Below, one piece after another: positions 1 through 9,015 of a stretch of 64,000 nucleotides of DNA. The position numbers were made by a program, and so were the translations under genes. The stretch spans positions 1,674,001 through 1,738,000 of the forward strand of contig NZ_BDCO01000002.1 in NCBI RefSeq assembly GCF_001613545.1, read 5' to 3'. The DNA comes from Terrimicrobium sacchariphilum (GTDB lineage: Bacteria; Verrucomicrobiota; Verrucomicrobiia; Chthoniobacterales; Terrimicrobiaceae). The first letter of the stretch is position 1. Each line of letters starts with the position of its first letter. The notes under the pieces were generated by a model that saw only the letters and a list, made by a program, of their open reading frames with translations, was not told the origin of the DNA and did not search any database.

Positions 1-2
1 GG

Positions 3-152
3 GGAATCCTGCTCTCGCCTCATGTGGCCGGGCCGACCTCCGATACCTATCCGTTGTGTGGGTGGCAGGCATTGGAGAATGTTGCCAGATTCCTGAGGGG
101 CGAGACACCCGCTCATCTTGTCACTTTGGAGGCTTACGACCGGGCGACTTGA
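3..152 (+). CDS. 2-hydroxyacid dehydrogenase-like protein, C-terminal fragment
   Basis: The frame is open from the window edge and ends with TGA at 150-152, giving the last 49 residues of a protein whose start lies outside the window. The segment LLSPHVAGPTSDTY followed by a short helix-like stretch (ALENVARFLRGE) is the usual C-terminal end of D-isomer-specific 2-hydroxyacid dehydrogenases, where the His of the PH-A-G segment is catalytic. The last 32 bases overlap the 3' end of the convergent LacI-family gene. The family call rests on a short stretch only, so the substrate cannot be given. Confidence 0.55.
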   Translation, partial: GILLSPHVAGPTSDTYPLCGWQALENVARFLRGETPAHLVTLEAYDRAT

Positions 153-1242
153 CCGCCTTTTGTTTTTTCTGCCGGGTCGTATTCTGACGTTCGGGATGCA
201 CGGGCGACGGTTCCTGGCGCTGCAAGGTTTTGCCGGGTTGCCAGGTTCCCTCGACGAGTACGCGGACGGGAGTTTCCGGGATACCGGTTTCCCTGCGGTG
301 AATCATGTCGACGACCATGTCGACGGCCTTGCGTCCGATGAGCCGGCCATTCTGGTGAACTCCAGATAGGTAGTAATCGTTATTATCCAGAAACGGACAG
401 GCGAAGCCGATATCCTGAGGAACCCGGTAGCCGATCGAGCGCAGGCGATGAGCTGTCGTATGAAACGAGATGACCACATCTGGGCGGTGTTCCTTTGTCC
501 ACGCCTCCAGCTCTTTGGTTTCTTCGTTGTCCCAGATATCCCAAAGAATCGGGAGCCGAGCCAGATCCGGTCGCTGGGCGTGCAGAAGCAGCAGTCCGCT
601 TTGCCAGGCGTGCTCCACCTTGGCGTCCCAATCACTTGGGATCACCAGGCCGATCCTGCGATAGCCCAACTCGAGCACCTTTTGCAGCAGGAGCTTCATG
701 GTGTGCACGTGATGGTTGGACACCAGATCGAGGACGGCCGGCTGCATGGTGTAGCCAAAGGCGATGGCGGAGAGCTCGTCGTATCGGAGGTCGAGATAGA
801 TGTTTGCCAGTGGCTGGGGAGCCAGCAGTGCTCCCTGAATATTGCGTGCTCTCAGGATACGGTGGAGCTTTTCCACAGTCATGCCTGACTCTCGGAGCCA
901 GAATTCCTCAACCATGTATCCACGCTCCTGCGCTCGCTCGCTGGCCCCGGCGTAGTATTGGCTAAACTCCCCATGACGGTAGAGCTGCTCTGGGCTCGGC
1001 CAGTTGTGAATCCACGCTATGGTGGCTTGATAATGCGCGGGGCGGCAGGACTTCCGATAGGCGTTGAGCGCAGCCAGCATCGGGTCTGGGCGATAGCCCA
1101 TGGACTCCGCGATCTGAAGGACTTTTTCTCTCGTGGAGGCTTTCAGTCGAGGGCTTTGACGCAGTGCCAGGCTGACTGTGGTGAAGTGCACCCCGGCCTT
1201 TTCAGCAATATCGCGAACCGTAACCCGGGGTAAGGAAGGCAT
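121..1242 (-). CDS. LacI-family transcriptional regulator
   Basis: This 373-residue protein starts with a LacI helix-turn-helix (RDIAEKAGVHFTTVSLAL, about residues 9-26, followed by a recognition and hinge region up to about residue 60) and continues with a periplasmic-binding-protein-like sensor domain to about residue 335. The last 35-40 residues form a Lys/Arg/Pro-rich tail that is not part of the usual fold. Such proteins repress or activate sugar-use genes in response to a small ligand. The next gene on the same strand upstream is a rhamnosidase more than 130 bases away, so its target may be local, but no operator was identified. Confidence 0.9.
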   Translation of the reverse strand: MPSLPRVTVRDIAEKAGVHFTTVSLALRQSPRLKASTREKVLQIAESMGYRPDPMLAALNAYRKSCRPAHYQATIAWIHNWPSPEQLYRHGEFSQYYAGASERAQERGYMVEEFWLRESGMTVEKLHRILRARNIQGALLAPQPLANIYLDLRYDELSAIAFGYTMQPAVLDLVSNHHVHTMKLLLQKVLELGYRRIGLVIPSDWDAKVEHAWQSGLLLLHAQRPDLARLPILWDIWDNEETKELEAWTKEHRPDVVISFHTTAHRLRSIGYRVPQDIGFACPFLDNNDYYLSGVHQNGRLIGRKAVDMVVDMIHRRETGIPETPVRVLVEGTWQPGKTLQRQEPSPVHPERQNTTRQKKQKAVKSPGRKPPK

Positions 1243-1380
1243 AAGATACGAAGTTCAACAGTGAGCAAGATAATGCAAGGAAATCCGGTGCGGAGAGGCA
1301 GGACGCATTCTACAACGATGAATAATTCCGGGGAACAGACTCAGTGCAGCCTTGTCAGTGGATTTCATGTGGAAAGGCAT

Positions 1381-4300
1381 TCAGCGAGTGGCCGGCAACT
1401 CGATCTCCGGGTAGGCCACGAGTTTCACGGGGCCGAGCAAGCCGCTCTGTTCAGGCTCGGCATTCTCCGCGAGCCAGTCCTTGATCCGGGGCCACGACGT
1501 CCACGTGGTTCTCTCCCGCGCGGGCAGTGACTGGTCGGCCATGAGGCGGTTATACCAGGTGTTGACCACCTCTATGCTAATGGAATTTTCGCCGGGGTTG
1601 ACAAGTCGATCGACTGAAATCTGCCATGGCTGGCGCCAGAGCGTCCCTGCATTGCGGCCGTTGATGGAAACACGGCACGCCCGCCCGACGTGGCCGATAT
1701 CGAGGATTACATTTCCTGCATCCCTGAGAAAATCCGGAGGGACATTGAGCGAGGTTTCATAAACGACGAGACCGGAGTAGTTCCGGAATCTGTCGTCGGA
1801 TAGACTGGTCCAGGATACGGGTTCGGTCATGGTGATTTCGGGCTGTCCTGCCAGTTGTCTAAATTGAAGCCGCCATGGTGTGTTCACGGGCAATGTGCGA
1901 GGCGAAGGAAAGTTGAGCGTAATGACTGCGCCTTCGGGGCATGTGAGGGAGACCTCTTTGCTCTGGGTTGAGGTTGCAGTCCAGCGGGTGGGCGAGCGTT
2001 CCCGAAAAGCAATGCCAGCCAGGCCGGTGAAACTGGATTCGCTCGGATGCGTCGACACCCAGCGGGGTGCCGCAACGGTTTGCAGGACGATGAAAACACT
2101 GCTTTTTGCCGGGATATCGACTGGAAAGATCGTACGGCCTGCGCGGTGCCGGAAGACGGGCAGAGGTGCAATGGAGCCGTTGGCGGGGTCCCAGCGTTCC
2201 GGCATCCTCTTTTTCAGGTCTGCGACATCGCAGACAAAGCTGGCCGGGCCCTCGTTGGGGTTGAATAAAAAGTAAGCTTCCTTATCCTCTGACAGAATGT
2301 GGCAGAATTTTACATTTCGCCCCCCTTCGGAGGAGTTCGATCGTAGCGTCGGCAGGTAGCCTGCATTTGCCAGCACCTGGGCTACGTTGTCGGTCCGATA
2401 AACAAAGCCCTTTCCCACTCGATGAGGATCAAGGGTGTTGTCAGGCAGGTTGTTCCATAGGTGCGCGACCAGCGCCTTCAGCAACGCATCCTCTTCGCGA
2501 AAATTGAGCAGTCCCGGTGTACGCAAAGGCGGCTCGCCAATGAGAGTAGCGCCTGCATCCACCAGTTTCGAGAGGCACTGCAATGTATCCACGCGCAACG
2601 CACTTCCGGAGGAGAACATCGTGCTGCCAGGCAGGATCAGGCAGGCAAAGGTTCCCGCGTTGTCGAGCCGGAGCATGCCGTCCTTTACGCTGATGCGGTT
2701 TATCAGGGTGTCGTGATCGATGAAGAGCGGCTGGACATTTTCCGGCAGGACGAACTTTGAGAGATTGAGCTCACTGCGCGGCAGAGTGTCGCCGTAGTAG
2801 ATCAGGATGTCGTGAAAGGAGGAGGAGTTTTGAAAGATGTATTGTTTGCGCGCCAGCTCGGAAAGCCAGTCGCGGGCCAGGGTCCACCAGGTGTTGTGCC
2901 GCTGGAAATGCTGGCCGAATCCCTGCAAGGTCAGGCCAGGCTGTCGCTCGTCCGGCTGGTGCATCATGGAGTGCAGCGAGGCCTGATTCATGCCCTTGAG
3001 GAAAGCGAGGTCTCCGACAAACGAAAAATCTCCGGGCGTCCTGCGCCAGTCGCCACGGAGCGAGGTAAACAATTCGTAGCCAAATATCCTTTTGCCACAC
3101 ACCTGCGCGGCACTGGCAAATACCGTTTGCGTGATCGTGCCGTCTGGAATGGTCGGAGGTTTGCCGTCCTTCCAGTCGGACCAAAGCTCCTCCATGGGAA
3201 CATCGATGGCGCGGGTCATACGGAAGGCGTCGAGACGAGGCCCGGCGAAGGCAAACTCTGCGGCAAATGCGAGGCCGTCAGCATGTGCCAGTTGGCAAAG
3301 CTTCTCGTAATAGTTCTCAATGACGAGGTCCGAGATGGTTTCCCTAAAGTCATTGAAGAAACGCAGAGTTTCCTGCGTGGAATTCACCGTCGCTCCTGTG
3401 AGTGCGGGCATCCAAGGTACGATATCGTAGCCTCGACGACGTCGGAATTGCTCGGGAAAATCGGCGCACCAGTTTTGCATGCCCGACTCCCAGCTGTCGG
3501 CTGTGAGCAGCGTGAATGTTGAGCGATTCCCAGACCCGGCTGCTTCCAGAATGGGCGTGATATATGAGCGATATTGCAACTCGGTAGCCGCGGCGCTCAT
3601 CTTGTCGGACTCATAGCCAGCTCCACCCGGTGGCGCCGGGTTGATTTTCTGGTTTGTCGTGGTGTATCCGTAGCGCACGATCCGCCAACGCCCCGGCGGA
3701 ACTTTCCACGTTACGATGTCGCCCGTGCGAAGAGCGGTCAGGTTGACCACCTTGTCCGCCGGGATGTCGCCTGCAGTCGGCGTGAGCGAGGCCGTTGCCA
3801 GGATGGAGAGCGGACCAGCCGAGTCGGAAATCTGGCTTCCCAGATCGCGGAATGCGCTGTCCCACTGAGGGGATTCTTCTGCCTCGAGGAACTCCGCCTC
3901 GCGCAGGGAGAACTGACTGGCATTGAAGGAGGCATTATCCGGAAGCCGGACCTCCACCTCAAAGGTTTGCGCAGTAACGCGGGGAAAGGTGATCGTGATT
4001 GGCTCCTCCAGTTGGGAAACTGACATTTCCTTTTCCGCGACGAGATGTCCGTCAGCCCTTATGCCAAGGGTGAGGGGCTGGCTTTTCATCCAGATCGAAC
4101 TTTGAAGCCAGATAAAGGCCCTTTCGGCGCGGTGTCCGGTAGAGAAGGGAATCGAAACACTCCAGGTTTTACTGTCGGCTGATGCCGCTGAAGCGATCGA
4201 GGTGGATGGATTTGCATCGCATAGGGCATTCGTATCCTCAGACCGGCCGTTATTGAGAACCCGGGGTGAAAGGGACATGCGCGAGGGCGTCCGATGATCC

Positions 4301-4824
4301 GGCCACGCCAGGACATAGGTATCTCTGGCCCAACCGGCATTCGCCGGCAGGGCGGGAAGCTGTACGGTGACTTCCCTGTCACCATCGACGGTTACGGATG
4401 AGAAGACGACACGCTTCATGGATTGTTCCACGGGAATCCATGGCCCTCCCGCACCGCTCCAGCCGGGTCCGGCGGTGAGGCCGAGCGTAATGCCGCGCAT
4501 TTTCGCTTCGTTTGCGGTAAACCGGATAACGTCGAAGAACTCCGGCGTTCCCAATGCAATCGGAGAGTCAGCGCCTGCTCCAAATCCCACCAGGGTGATC
4601 GTGGCTCGCTGTATGCCCTGCATCTTCATGCTGTCGAGATCCAGGGACAAACCGTCCTTGCTGATCCGGCCATCCATCCAGTGCCACCAGGTTTCCACTC
4701 TCGACCTTGCGGGAGGCTGGGCAAAGGAGGAAGGTTCAAACGTCTCGCCAATCACCGTGGAGAGCAACATGCTCGCGGCACCGACGGCCAGGACTCCTGC
4801 TTTCCATGATCGAGGACGATTCAT
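1381..4824 (-). CDS. GH106-type alpha-L-rhamnosidase, secreted
   Basis: The protein has 1147 residues from the ATG at 4824, chosen because it begins a good signal peptide (MNRPRSWKAGVLAVGAASML, cleavage near residue 26) and lies 13 bases after the stop of the upstream gene. The mature N-terminus carries WWHWMDGRISKDGLSLDL, close to the conserved WWHWMNG region of the GH106 rhamnosidase family, and the C-terminus has a jelly-roll-like galactose-binding module (about residues 980-1130). Family members remove terminal L-rhamnose from pectin side chains and other glycans. Catalytic glutamates were not assigned. It is probably co-transcribed with the Verru_Chthon A-like gene in front of it. Confidence 0.82.
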   Translation of the reverse strand: MNRPRSWKAGVLAVGAASMLLSTVIGETFEPSSFAQPPARSRVETWWHWMDGRISKDGLSLDLDSMKMQGIQRATITLVGFGAGADSPIALGTPEFFDVIRFTANEAKMRGITLGLTAGPGWSGAGGPWIPVEQSMKRVVFSSVTVDGDREVTVQLPALPANAGWARDTYVLAWPDHRTPSRMSLSPRVLNNGRSEDTNALCDANPSTSIASAASADSKTWSVSIPFSTGHRAERAFIWLQSSIWMKSQPLTLGIRADGHLVAEKEMSVSQLEEPITITFPRVTAQTFEVEVRLPDNASFNASQFSLREAEFLEAEESPQWDSAFRDLGSQISDSAGPLSILATASLTPTAGDIPADKVVNLTALRTGDIVTWKVPPGRWRIVRYGYTTTNQKINPAPPGGAGYESDKMSAAATELQYRSYITPILEAAGSGNRSTFTLLTADSWESGMQNWCADFPEQFRRRRGYDIVPWMPALTGATVNSTQETLRFFNDFRETISDLVIENYYEKLCQLAHADGLAFAAEFAFAGPRLDAFRMTRAIDVPMEELWSDWKDGKPPTIPDGTITQTVFASAAQVCGKRIFGYELFTSLRGDWRRTPGDFSFVGDLAFLKGMNQASLHSMMHQPDERQPGLTLQGFGQHFQRHNTWWTLARDWLSELARKQYIFQNSSSFHDILIYYGDTLPRSELNLSKFVLPENVQPLFIDHDTLINRISVKDGMLRLDNAGTFACLILPGSTMFSSGSALRVDTLQCLSKLVDAGATLIGEPPLRTPGLLNFREEDALLKALVAHLWNNLPDNTLDPHRVGKGFVYRTDNVAQVLANAGYLPTLRSNSSEGGRNVKFCHILSEDKEAYFLFNPNEGPASFVCDVADLKKRMPERWDPANGSIAPLPVFRHRAGRTIFPVDIPAKSSVFIVLQTVAAPRWVSTHPSESSFTGLAGIAFRERSPTRWTATSTQSKEVSLTCPEGAVITLNFPSPRTLPVNTPWRLQFRQLAGQPEITMTEPVSWTSLSDDRFRNYSGLVVYETSLNVPPDFLRDAGNVILDIGHVGRACRVSINGRNAGTLWRQPWQISVDRLVNPGENSISIEVVNTWYNRLMADQSLPARERTTWTSWPRIKDWLAENAEPEQSGLLGPVKLVAYPEIELPATR

Positions 4825-4837
4825 ATGAGGAGTGCTG

Positions 4838-7800
4838 TCAGGGAGCGAACGGTCGATTCGAGCGCTGGCGCCACCGGTAGAAAGTGTCGAGCGAGGGGGT
4901 GGCGTTTGGATTGGCCGCGTAGTCCTTGATATCAGGATTGGCCGGGTTGATGAACCTCTCCAGAGTCGTCGAGCCGCGGTAGTCGCCGGTGACGCTATCC
5001 TTGCCTTCTTCCCACACACCTTGATTGGAGCCGGGGCGCTTCTTTAGTGATTGGGTGCGGTAATACACGGTATAGGTATTTGAGCGGGTGGTTAGGCGAG
5101 GGTACACCGTCGTGTAGATCCGCTCTCGTGAATTGTCACCAGTAAGGGCGTGAGCCGCCCAGTAGGCGGCCATGCTTTGGTCGAGGGACTGCTTGGACCC
5201 GGTGGATGGAGAGGCGTCGTCGGGAATGATGTGAAAGTCACAGATCTCAGCGGGGGTTCGGAAGGCGTAGAGGCCCGACCCATCGGAGTTTGAAAAGCGG
5301 TAGTCGAGCTGCTTGAGGGTGTCGGGTATATTGACGGGACGTCGATAGGAGTTGGTGCCGCTATTTTTGTATGTGCCAGTGTCTTCATTGGGCACCGAAA
5401 CGACCTTCTCCTGTTTAAGCACGGCGTTCAGTCCGGTATTTCGCTGCACCCAGGTGAACGGAATGATCTGCTGGTTGAGATTGATCTTTCCGGCCGTCGA
5501 GAGAGGTTCGCTGATCGCGTAGGGTTCGACGACCGGCATCCAGAAGAGATCGAGGATCAGGTAGTCGGGGTTGGCAATGAAGCCTCCGGGCGCGGAGGGG
5601 TAGTTCGGATGGCCGGGCTGCCTGCGGAAAAGCAGCGTTTCCCAATGATGCTCCCTTTTGATCCCGGTCGGCAGCGAACCAAACATGCCGGGAGAGGGAA
5701 TGATGCGGTTCGGCGAGAAGAAATTGCTGACGTCGAACATTTCCGCTCCATAGCTCTCATAGTAGGGGACGCGTTCGGATGATGCGTTGATGTATGTATT
5801 GCCTTCATCTGGCTTGTTGAGGTAGGGGCCGTCGGCATCATTCGTCAATCCATTGTCCCAGTCGCCTGTCGCCTGGGCCGCGGGGACGGGGAGGGGGGTG
5901 TCGGGATGGCTGGAGCGCTGATAGTTTTGGGTCATGTTGGCCAGCTTGCCCCCATAGGTTGTGGACAGGCTGTCGTATTTGGACCCATCGCGAAAGACAT
6001 GCATGTACCAGCCGCCACTATACTCGGTGAAGGAGTCGGCCAGGCGATAGTCGTTGTTATAAAGCGGGTGAGGAACGAAGTGCGTGTCTGTCGTCGGAGT
6101 GATGTCGTCGGTCCTGGCAGCGAGGATGCGGAAGTCGGCATTGTTGCCGTTTTTGTCGGCAGGCACGATGGAACGGACAAGATCGGAGTTCCGTTCCAGG
6201 ACGAAAAAGTCTCCGCCTCCGAAATCACCAGCCAGCCTGCCGGCAGAGACCGTGCCACCCTTGTCATCGGTAAGTCCGGCTCCTCCTGCCTGGAACGTCC
6301 ACTGCTTCTGCGCCGCTGACTTGACGGAGCCATCGGCATTTAGTGTCGTCGTATTATTCAGGATCGGCGCAGGAAAGGTGCCTCCCGGCATGTCTGCGGT
6401 GATCTTCTGTACGACGTCTCCCGTGGCCCGCTTGAGGATATGGAAGGTCAGACGTCCTCCGCTGAAGGTGAGCCTCGGATCGCTCGCCATGACCCGGATC
6501 GTCACCGGCTCACTAATAAATGGGTATTGTCGGTTCTTTGTTACTCCGGCTCCTCCATCCGTGCTGCTGCTAAACATGGAATCCTGTGGCAGGCGGCCAT
6601 TGTTGCGGGCACGCACGCCTCTGCCGTCGAGAGTCCACCAGAGCCCCATGTTGCCGCCGGTTGGGAACCCCCCATTCACATCATGCGAGTATTTCCCGAG
6701 AATCATTCGGCCCGCCTTCGTTTCAGTCTGGTCGCTTTCGGGAGGGAAGCCCAGTGCAACCGCGGAGCCATCGGCATTGCCTTTTACGGTGAAGTTCTCC
6801 AGTCCCTCGATCTTGATCTCGATGTCCGGCCTCAGCCCCGCATAGCCCTGCATGGGGGTAAAGAGCTCCAGGAGCATTGCCGCCTCGATGCGGATTTGCT
6901 TGGTGCCAGCCGATGTGTCTTTCTGAAGCACCCTGTCATCCCATGCCGTGGCGGGGTCATTTGTTCCCGGCAGAGTCTTGTTGCGATCGGTGAAGACGCC
7001 GTTGGAGTCGATGCTGTTATTGGAGGCGGGAATGTCGGGGTCTGCCGTGCAGATGAACCAGATGCCTGCCTCGGTCAGGCTTAGTTCGCGTCCGAACCCC
7101 TTGGTGTCTCCGATGCGGATCGGCTCCACGACTCCATAATCAAGACGGGTTTTGTTGTCTGCTGAGTTGGCCTTTATGCCGGTGGCATACCGGCTTGCCT
7201 TGGCCAGATTGCCGTCATAGAGATTCGTGCTTCGGATATAGTCAAATATCTCGGTCAGGACCTGATCGGAATCATTGCCATATTTCCCGGAGAGCGTATC
7301 TCCGAACCCCGGAAATTTGCGCGCCATGAGGTCCCTTAAGTAGGCGTAGAGGGTCCTGTTACGGAGGATCTTGTCGTAGTCATCAGTCGGGCTGGCGGCA
7401 TTGGCTCGTTGAAAGTAGTAGGGCTGATTATTGATCGTGCTGCAAAACGCGATCAGCCGGTCAAACGGGGTTCTGTAGTTGGAGGAGTTGGTCGAGTGAA
7501 TCGGCCAGCACGAAACGCGGGGAAGATTGAACAGATTCGTCTCCGGAGCCCTGCTGGAGGTGGTGAGGAAGAACTTTCCGCGCTCCAGCATTGAGCGGGT
7601 GATGCCTGCATTTTCCGCGCGCGAGTTGGAGAAAAGCAGTTCGTCCTCTGTGGCGATGAGCCGGTCCTGGTCCAGCCCTGCCGCGGCGGCATCGCTGACC
7701 TTGATGGTTCCATTCCGGGAACCCTCGTTCTTCAGGCGGGGAACCAGGCTGAAGATCTGGTCTCGCGTCAGGTTGGGAAACACGGCTGAGAGGCTCGTAG

Positions 7801-8617
7801 TTGCCGGGTGGCCGGGATAGGCCTGAAACTCGTTCTTTGCGGGCTGGTACTGGGCCAGGTCCTTTTCCTGGGGGGTGCCAAATCTCGGGGCATCCCAATA
7901 CGTTCCCTCCGAGGCGGTATTGACGTTGATCTTGCAACTCTCGTCGTCGGTCCAGAACGCGACGCGGCCCACGATGCGGTTGGAATCCGAGGCGCCGGGC
8001 ACGGTGGCGGTATCGCCTGATCCTGAAGGGGCGACCATCTGGCCGTCCTGGAGGATGTAGAGCCAGGTGACGGGCATGGGCGCCGGGTTGGTGATTCCCT
8101 GGGATGCACCGGTCGGGGCGGAGTTCAGGGCGAAGCCTTCCACCTCCCCGGCGGCTGATGGATCAAGGATCGGCCACTTGTCCACTGTACCGTCGAAATC
8201 GCTATCGGCCGGCATGTTGAGGTCCGTGTAGAGAGCCGGGTGTTTATACCAATCGGAAAGTGTCGATGCTTCCGCGGTCGGAACGAGCGCTCCCTCCGTC
8301 CACATGGACGGAGAGCTGTAGAGTTTGTATGTTCTTTGAGCCTTTCCGCTGTTGTCAAAGGTGCGGATGAGCCCCGGCTGTGAGGTCCATGCGACTGTCG
8401 TGCCTTGTTTGGTAGCGGCATCGATCTGCGCCTGGACGACCTGTACAGCGTCTTCCGCAAGTATCTTTGCGCTGATGGAGGAAGCGTAACCACTGGCCAC
8501 TCCTCGCTCGACCTGCACCCGCGAAAGAATTCCTACGACGAGAGCCAGCACCAGTACCATGATCGCGAGGGCGATGATCAGTGCAGCTCCCTTTGTTGGA
8601 GTGGGACGAGACTTCAT
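4838..8617 (-). CDS. Verru_Chthon cassette protein A-like (isolated paralogue)
   Basis: The 1259-residue protein has a single N-terminal membrane helix after KGAAL (about residues 9-33), like PilX/prepilin-type anchors, and a long extracytoplasmic region. It shares blocks with the cassette A protein at 25272-29003: GRVAFWTDDESCKINVNTA, LTEIFDYIRSTN, SPNRIIPSPGMFGSLPTG and DLFWMPVVEPYAIS. These place it in the Verru_Chthon cassette A family, whose function is unknown but is thought to involve a pseudopilin-like assembly. Unlike the usual arrangement, no B, C or D gene is next to it; its only close partner is the rhamnosidase 13 bases downstream. Confidence 0.85.
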   Translation of the reverse strand: MKSRPTPTKGAALIIALAIMVLVLALVVGILSRVQVERGVASGYASSISAKILAEDAVQVVQAQIDAATKQGTTVAWTSQPGLIRTFDNSGKAQRTYKLYSSPSMWTEGALVPTAEASTLSDWYKHPALYTDLNMPADSDFDGTVDKWPILDPSAAGEVEGFALNSAPTGASQGITNPAPMPVTWLYILQDGQMVAPSGSGDTATVPGASDSNRIVGRVAFWTDDESCKINVNTASEGTYWDAPRFGTPQEKDLAQYQPAKNEFQAYPGHPATTSLSAVFPNLTRDQIFSLVPRLKNEGSRNGTIKVSDAAAAGLDQDRLIATEDELLFSNSRAENAGITRSMLERGKFFLTTSSRAPETNLFNLPRVSCWPIHSTNSSNYRTPFDRLIAFCSTINNQPYYFQRANAASPTDDYDKILRNRTLYAYLRDLMARKFPGFGDTLSGKYGNDSDQVLTEIFDYIRSTNLYDGNLAKASRYATGIKANSADNKTRLDYGVVEPIRIGDTKGFGRELSLTEAGIWFICTADPDIPASNNSIDSNGVFTDRNKTLPGTNDPATAWDDRVLQKDTSAGTKQIRIEAAMLLELFTPMQGYAGLRPDIEIKIEGLENFTVKGNADGSAVALGFPPESDQTETKAGRMILGKYSHDVNGGFPTGGNMGLWWTLDGRGVRARNNGRLPQDSMFSSSTDGGAGVTKNRQYPFISEPVTIRVMASDPRLTFSGGRLTFHILKRATGDVVQKITADMPGGTFPAPILNNTTTLNADGSVKSAAQKQWTFQAGGAGLTDDKGGTVSAGRLAGDFGGGDFFVLERNSDLVRSIVPADKNGNNADFRILAARTDDITPTTDTHFVPHPLYNNDYRLADSFTEYSGGWYMHVFRDGSKYDSLSTTYGGKLANMTQNYQRSSHPDTPLPVPAAQATGDWDNGLTNDADGPYLNKPDEGNTYINASSERVPYYESYGAEMFDVSNFFSPNRIIPSPGMFGSLPTGIKREHHWETLLFRRQPGHPNYPSAPGGFIANPDYLILDLFWMPVVEPYAISEPLSTAGKINLNQQIIPFTWVQRNTGLNAVLKQEKVVSVPNEDTGTYKNSGTNSYRRPVNIPDTLKQLDYRFSNSDGSGLYAFRTPAEICDFHIIPDDASPSTGSKQSLDQSMAAYWAAHALTGDNSRERIYTTVYPRLTTRSNTYTVYYRTQSLKKRPGSNQGVWEEGKDSVTGDYRGSTTLERFINPANPDIKDYAANPNATPSLDTFYRWRQRSNRPFAP

Positions 8618-9015
8618 GGACGCGGGGTAAAAGCTAGGCGGATATCGTTAGGTCCCCGACAAGTGGCCGGGCGAGGAATCTCGGCTTTCCATCGCGCACG
8701 ATTACTTCCCGCGACGCAGGGATTTGAATCGTTTCGGAGGGTGAAACGGAGTCCATGGAGGACTATTAGGCTGGGGGGAGGGGGAAACCAAATCGTTTAT
8801 TGTTCGTGTTGTAGAATCTCGCGCTTTCGGCGAGCTTCCGTCCGCGAACAGGTGAGATGATGTGAGGGAAATTTCAGGCTGTCGATTTTGATGGTCGGAA
8901 GTGGTTTTTGGAAGGCGCTGCACCGGAATTCCCTCGAGGAGAGGGAATCAACAGGTAGAATGGATTTTTTGAGAATTTCGCTTTTGTGCGGCTGGTTGCA
9001 TTCTAAAATCGTCTC
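8618..9015. other. intergenic region between divergent genes
   Basis: These 398 bases separate the divergent Verru_Chthon A-like gene and the PEP-CTERM gene. No credible coding frame was seen. The only element that can be pointed to is a possible promoter for the right-hand gene at its very end (TAAAAT at 9004-9009). No copy of the ATATCGATAT operator is present. Confidence 0.6.
8982..9009 (+). promoter_or_regulatory. candidate promoter for the PEP-CTERM protein gene
   Basis: TTTTGT (8982-8987) and TAAAAT (9004-9009) are separated by 16 bases. The predicted start of transcription falls at or within a base or two of the ATG at 9016, so the transcript would have almost no leader. The -35 hexamer is weak. 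Confidence 0.4.
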
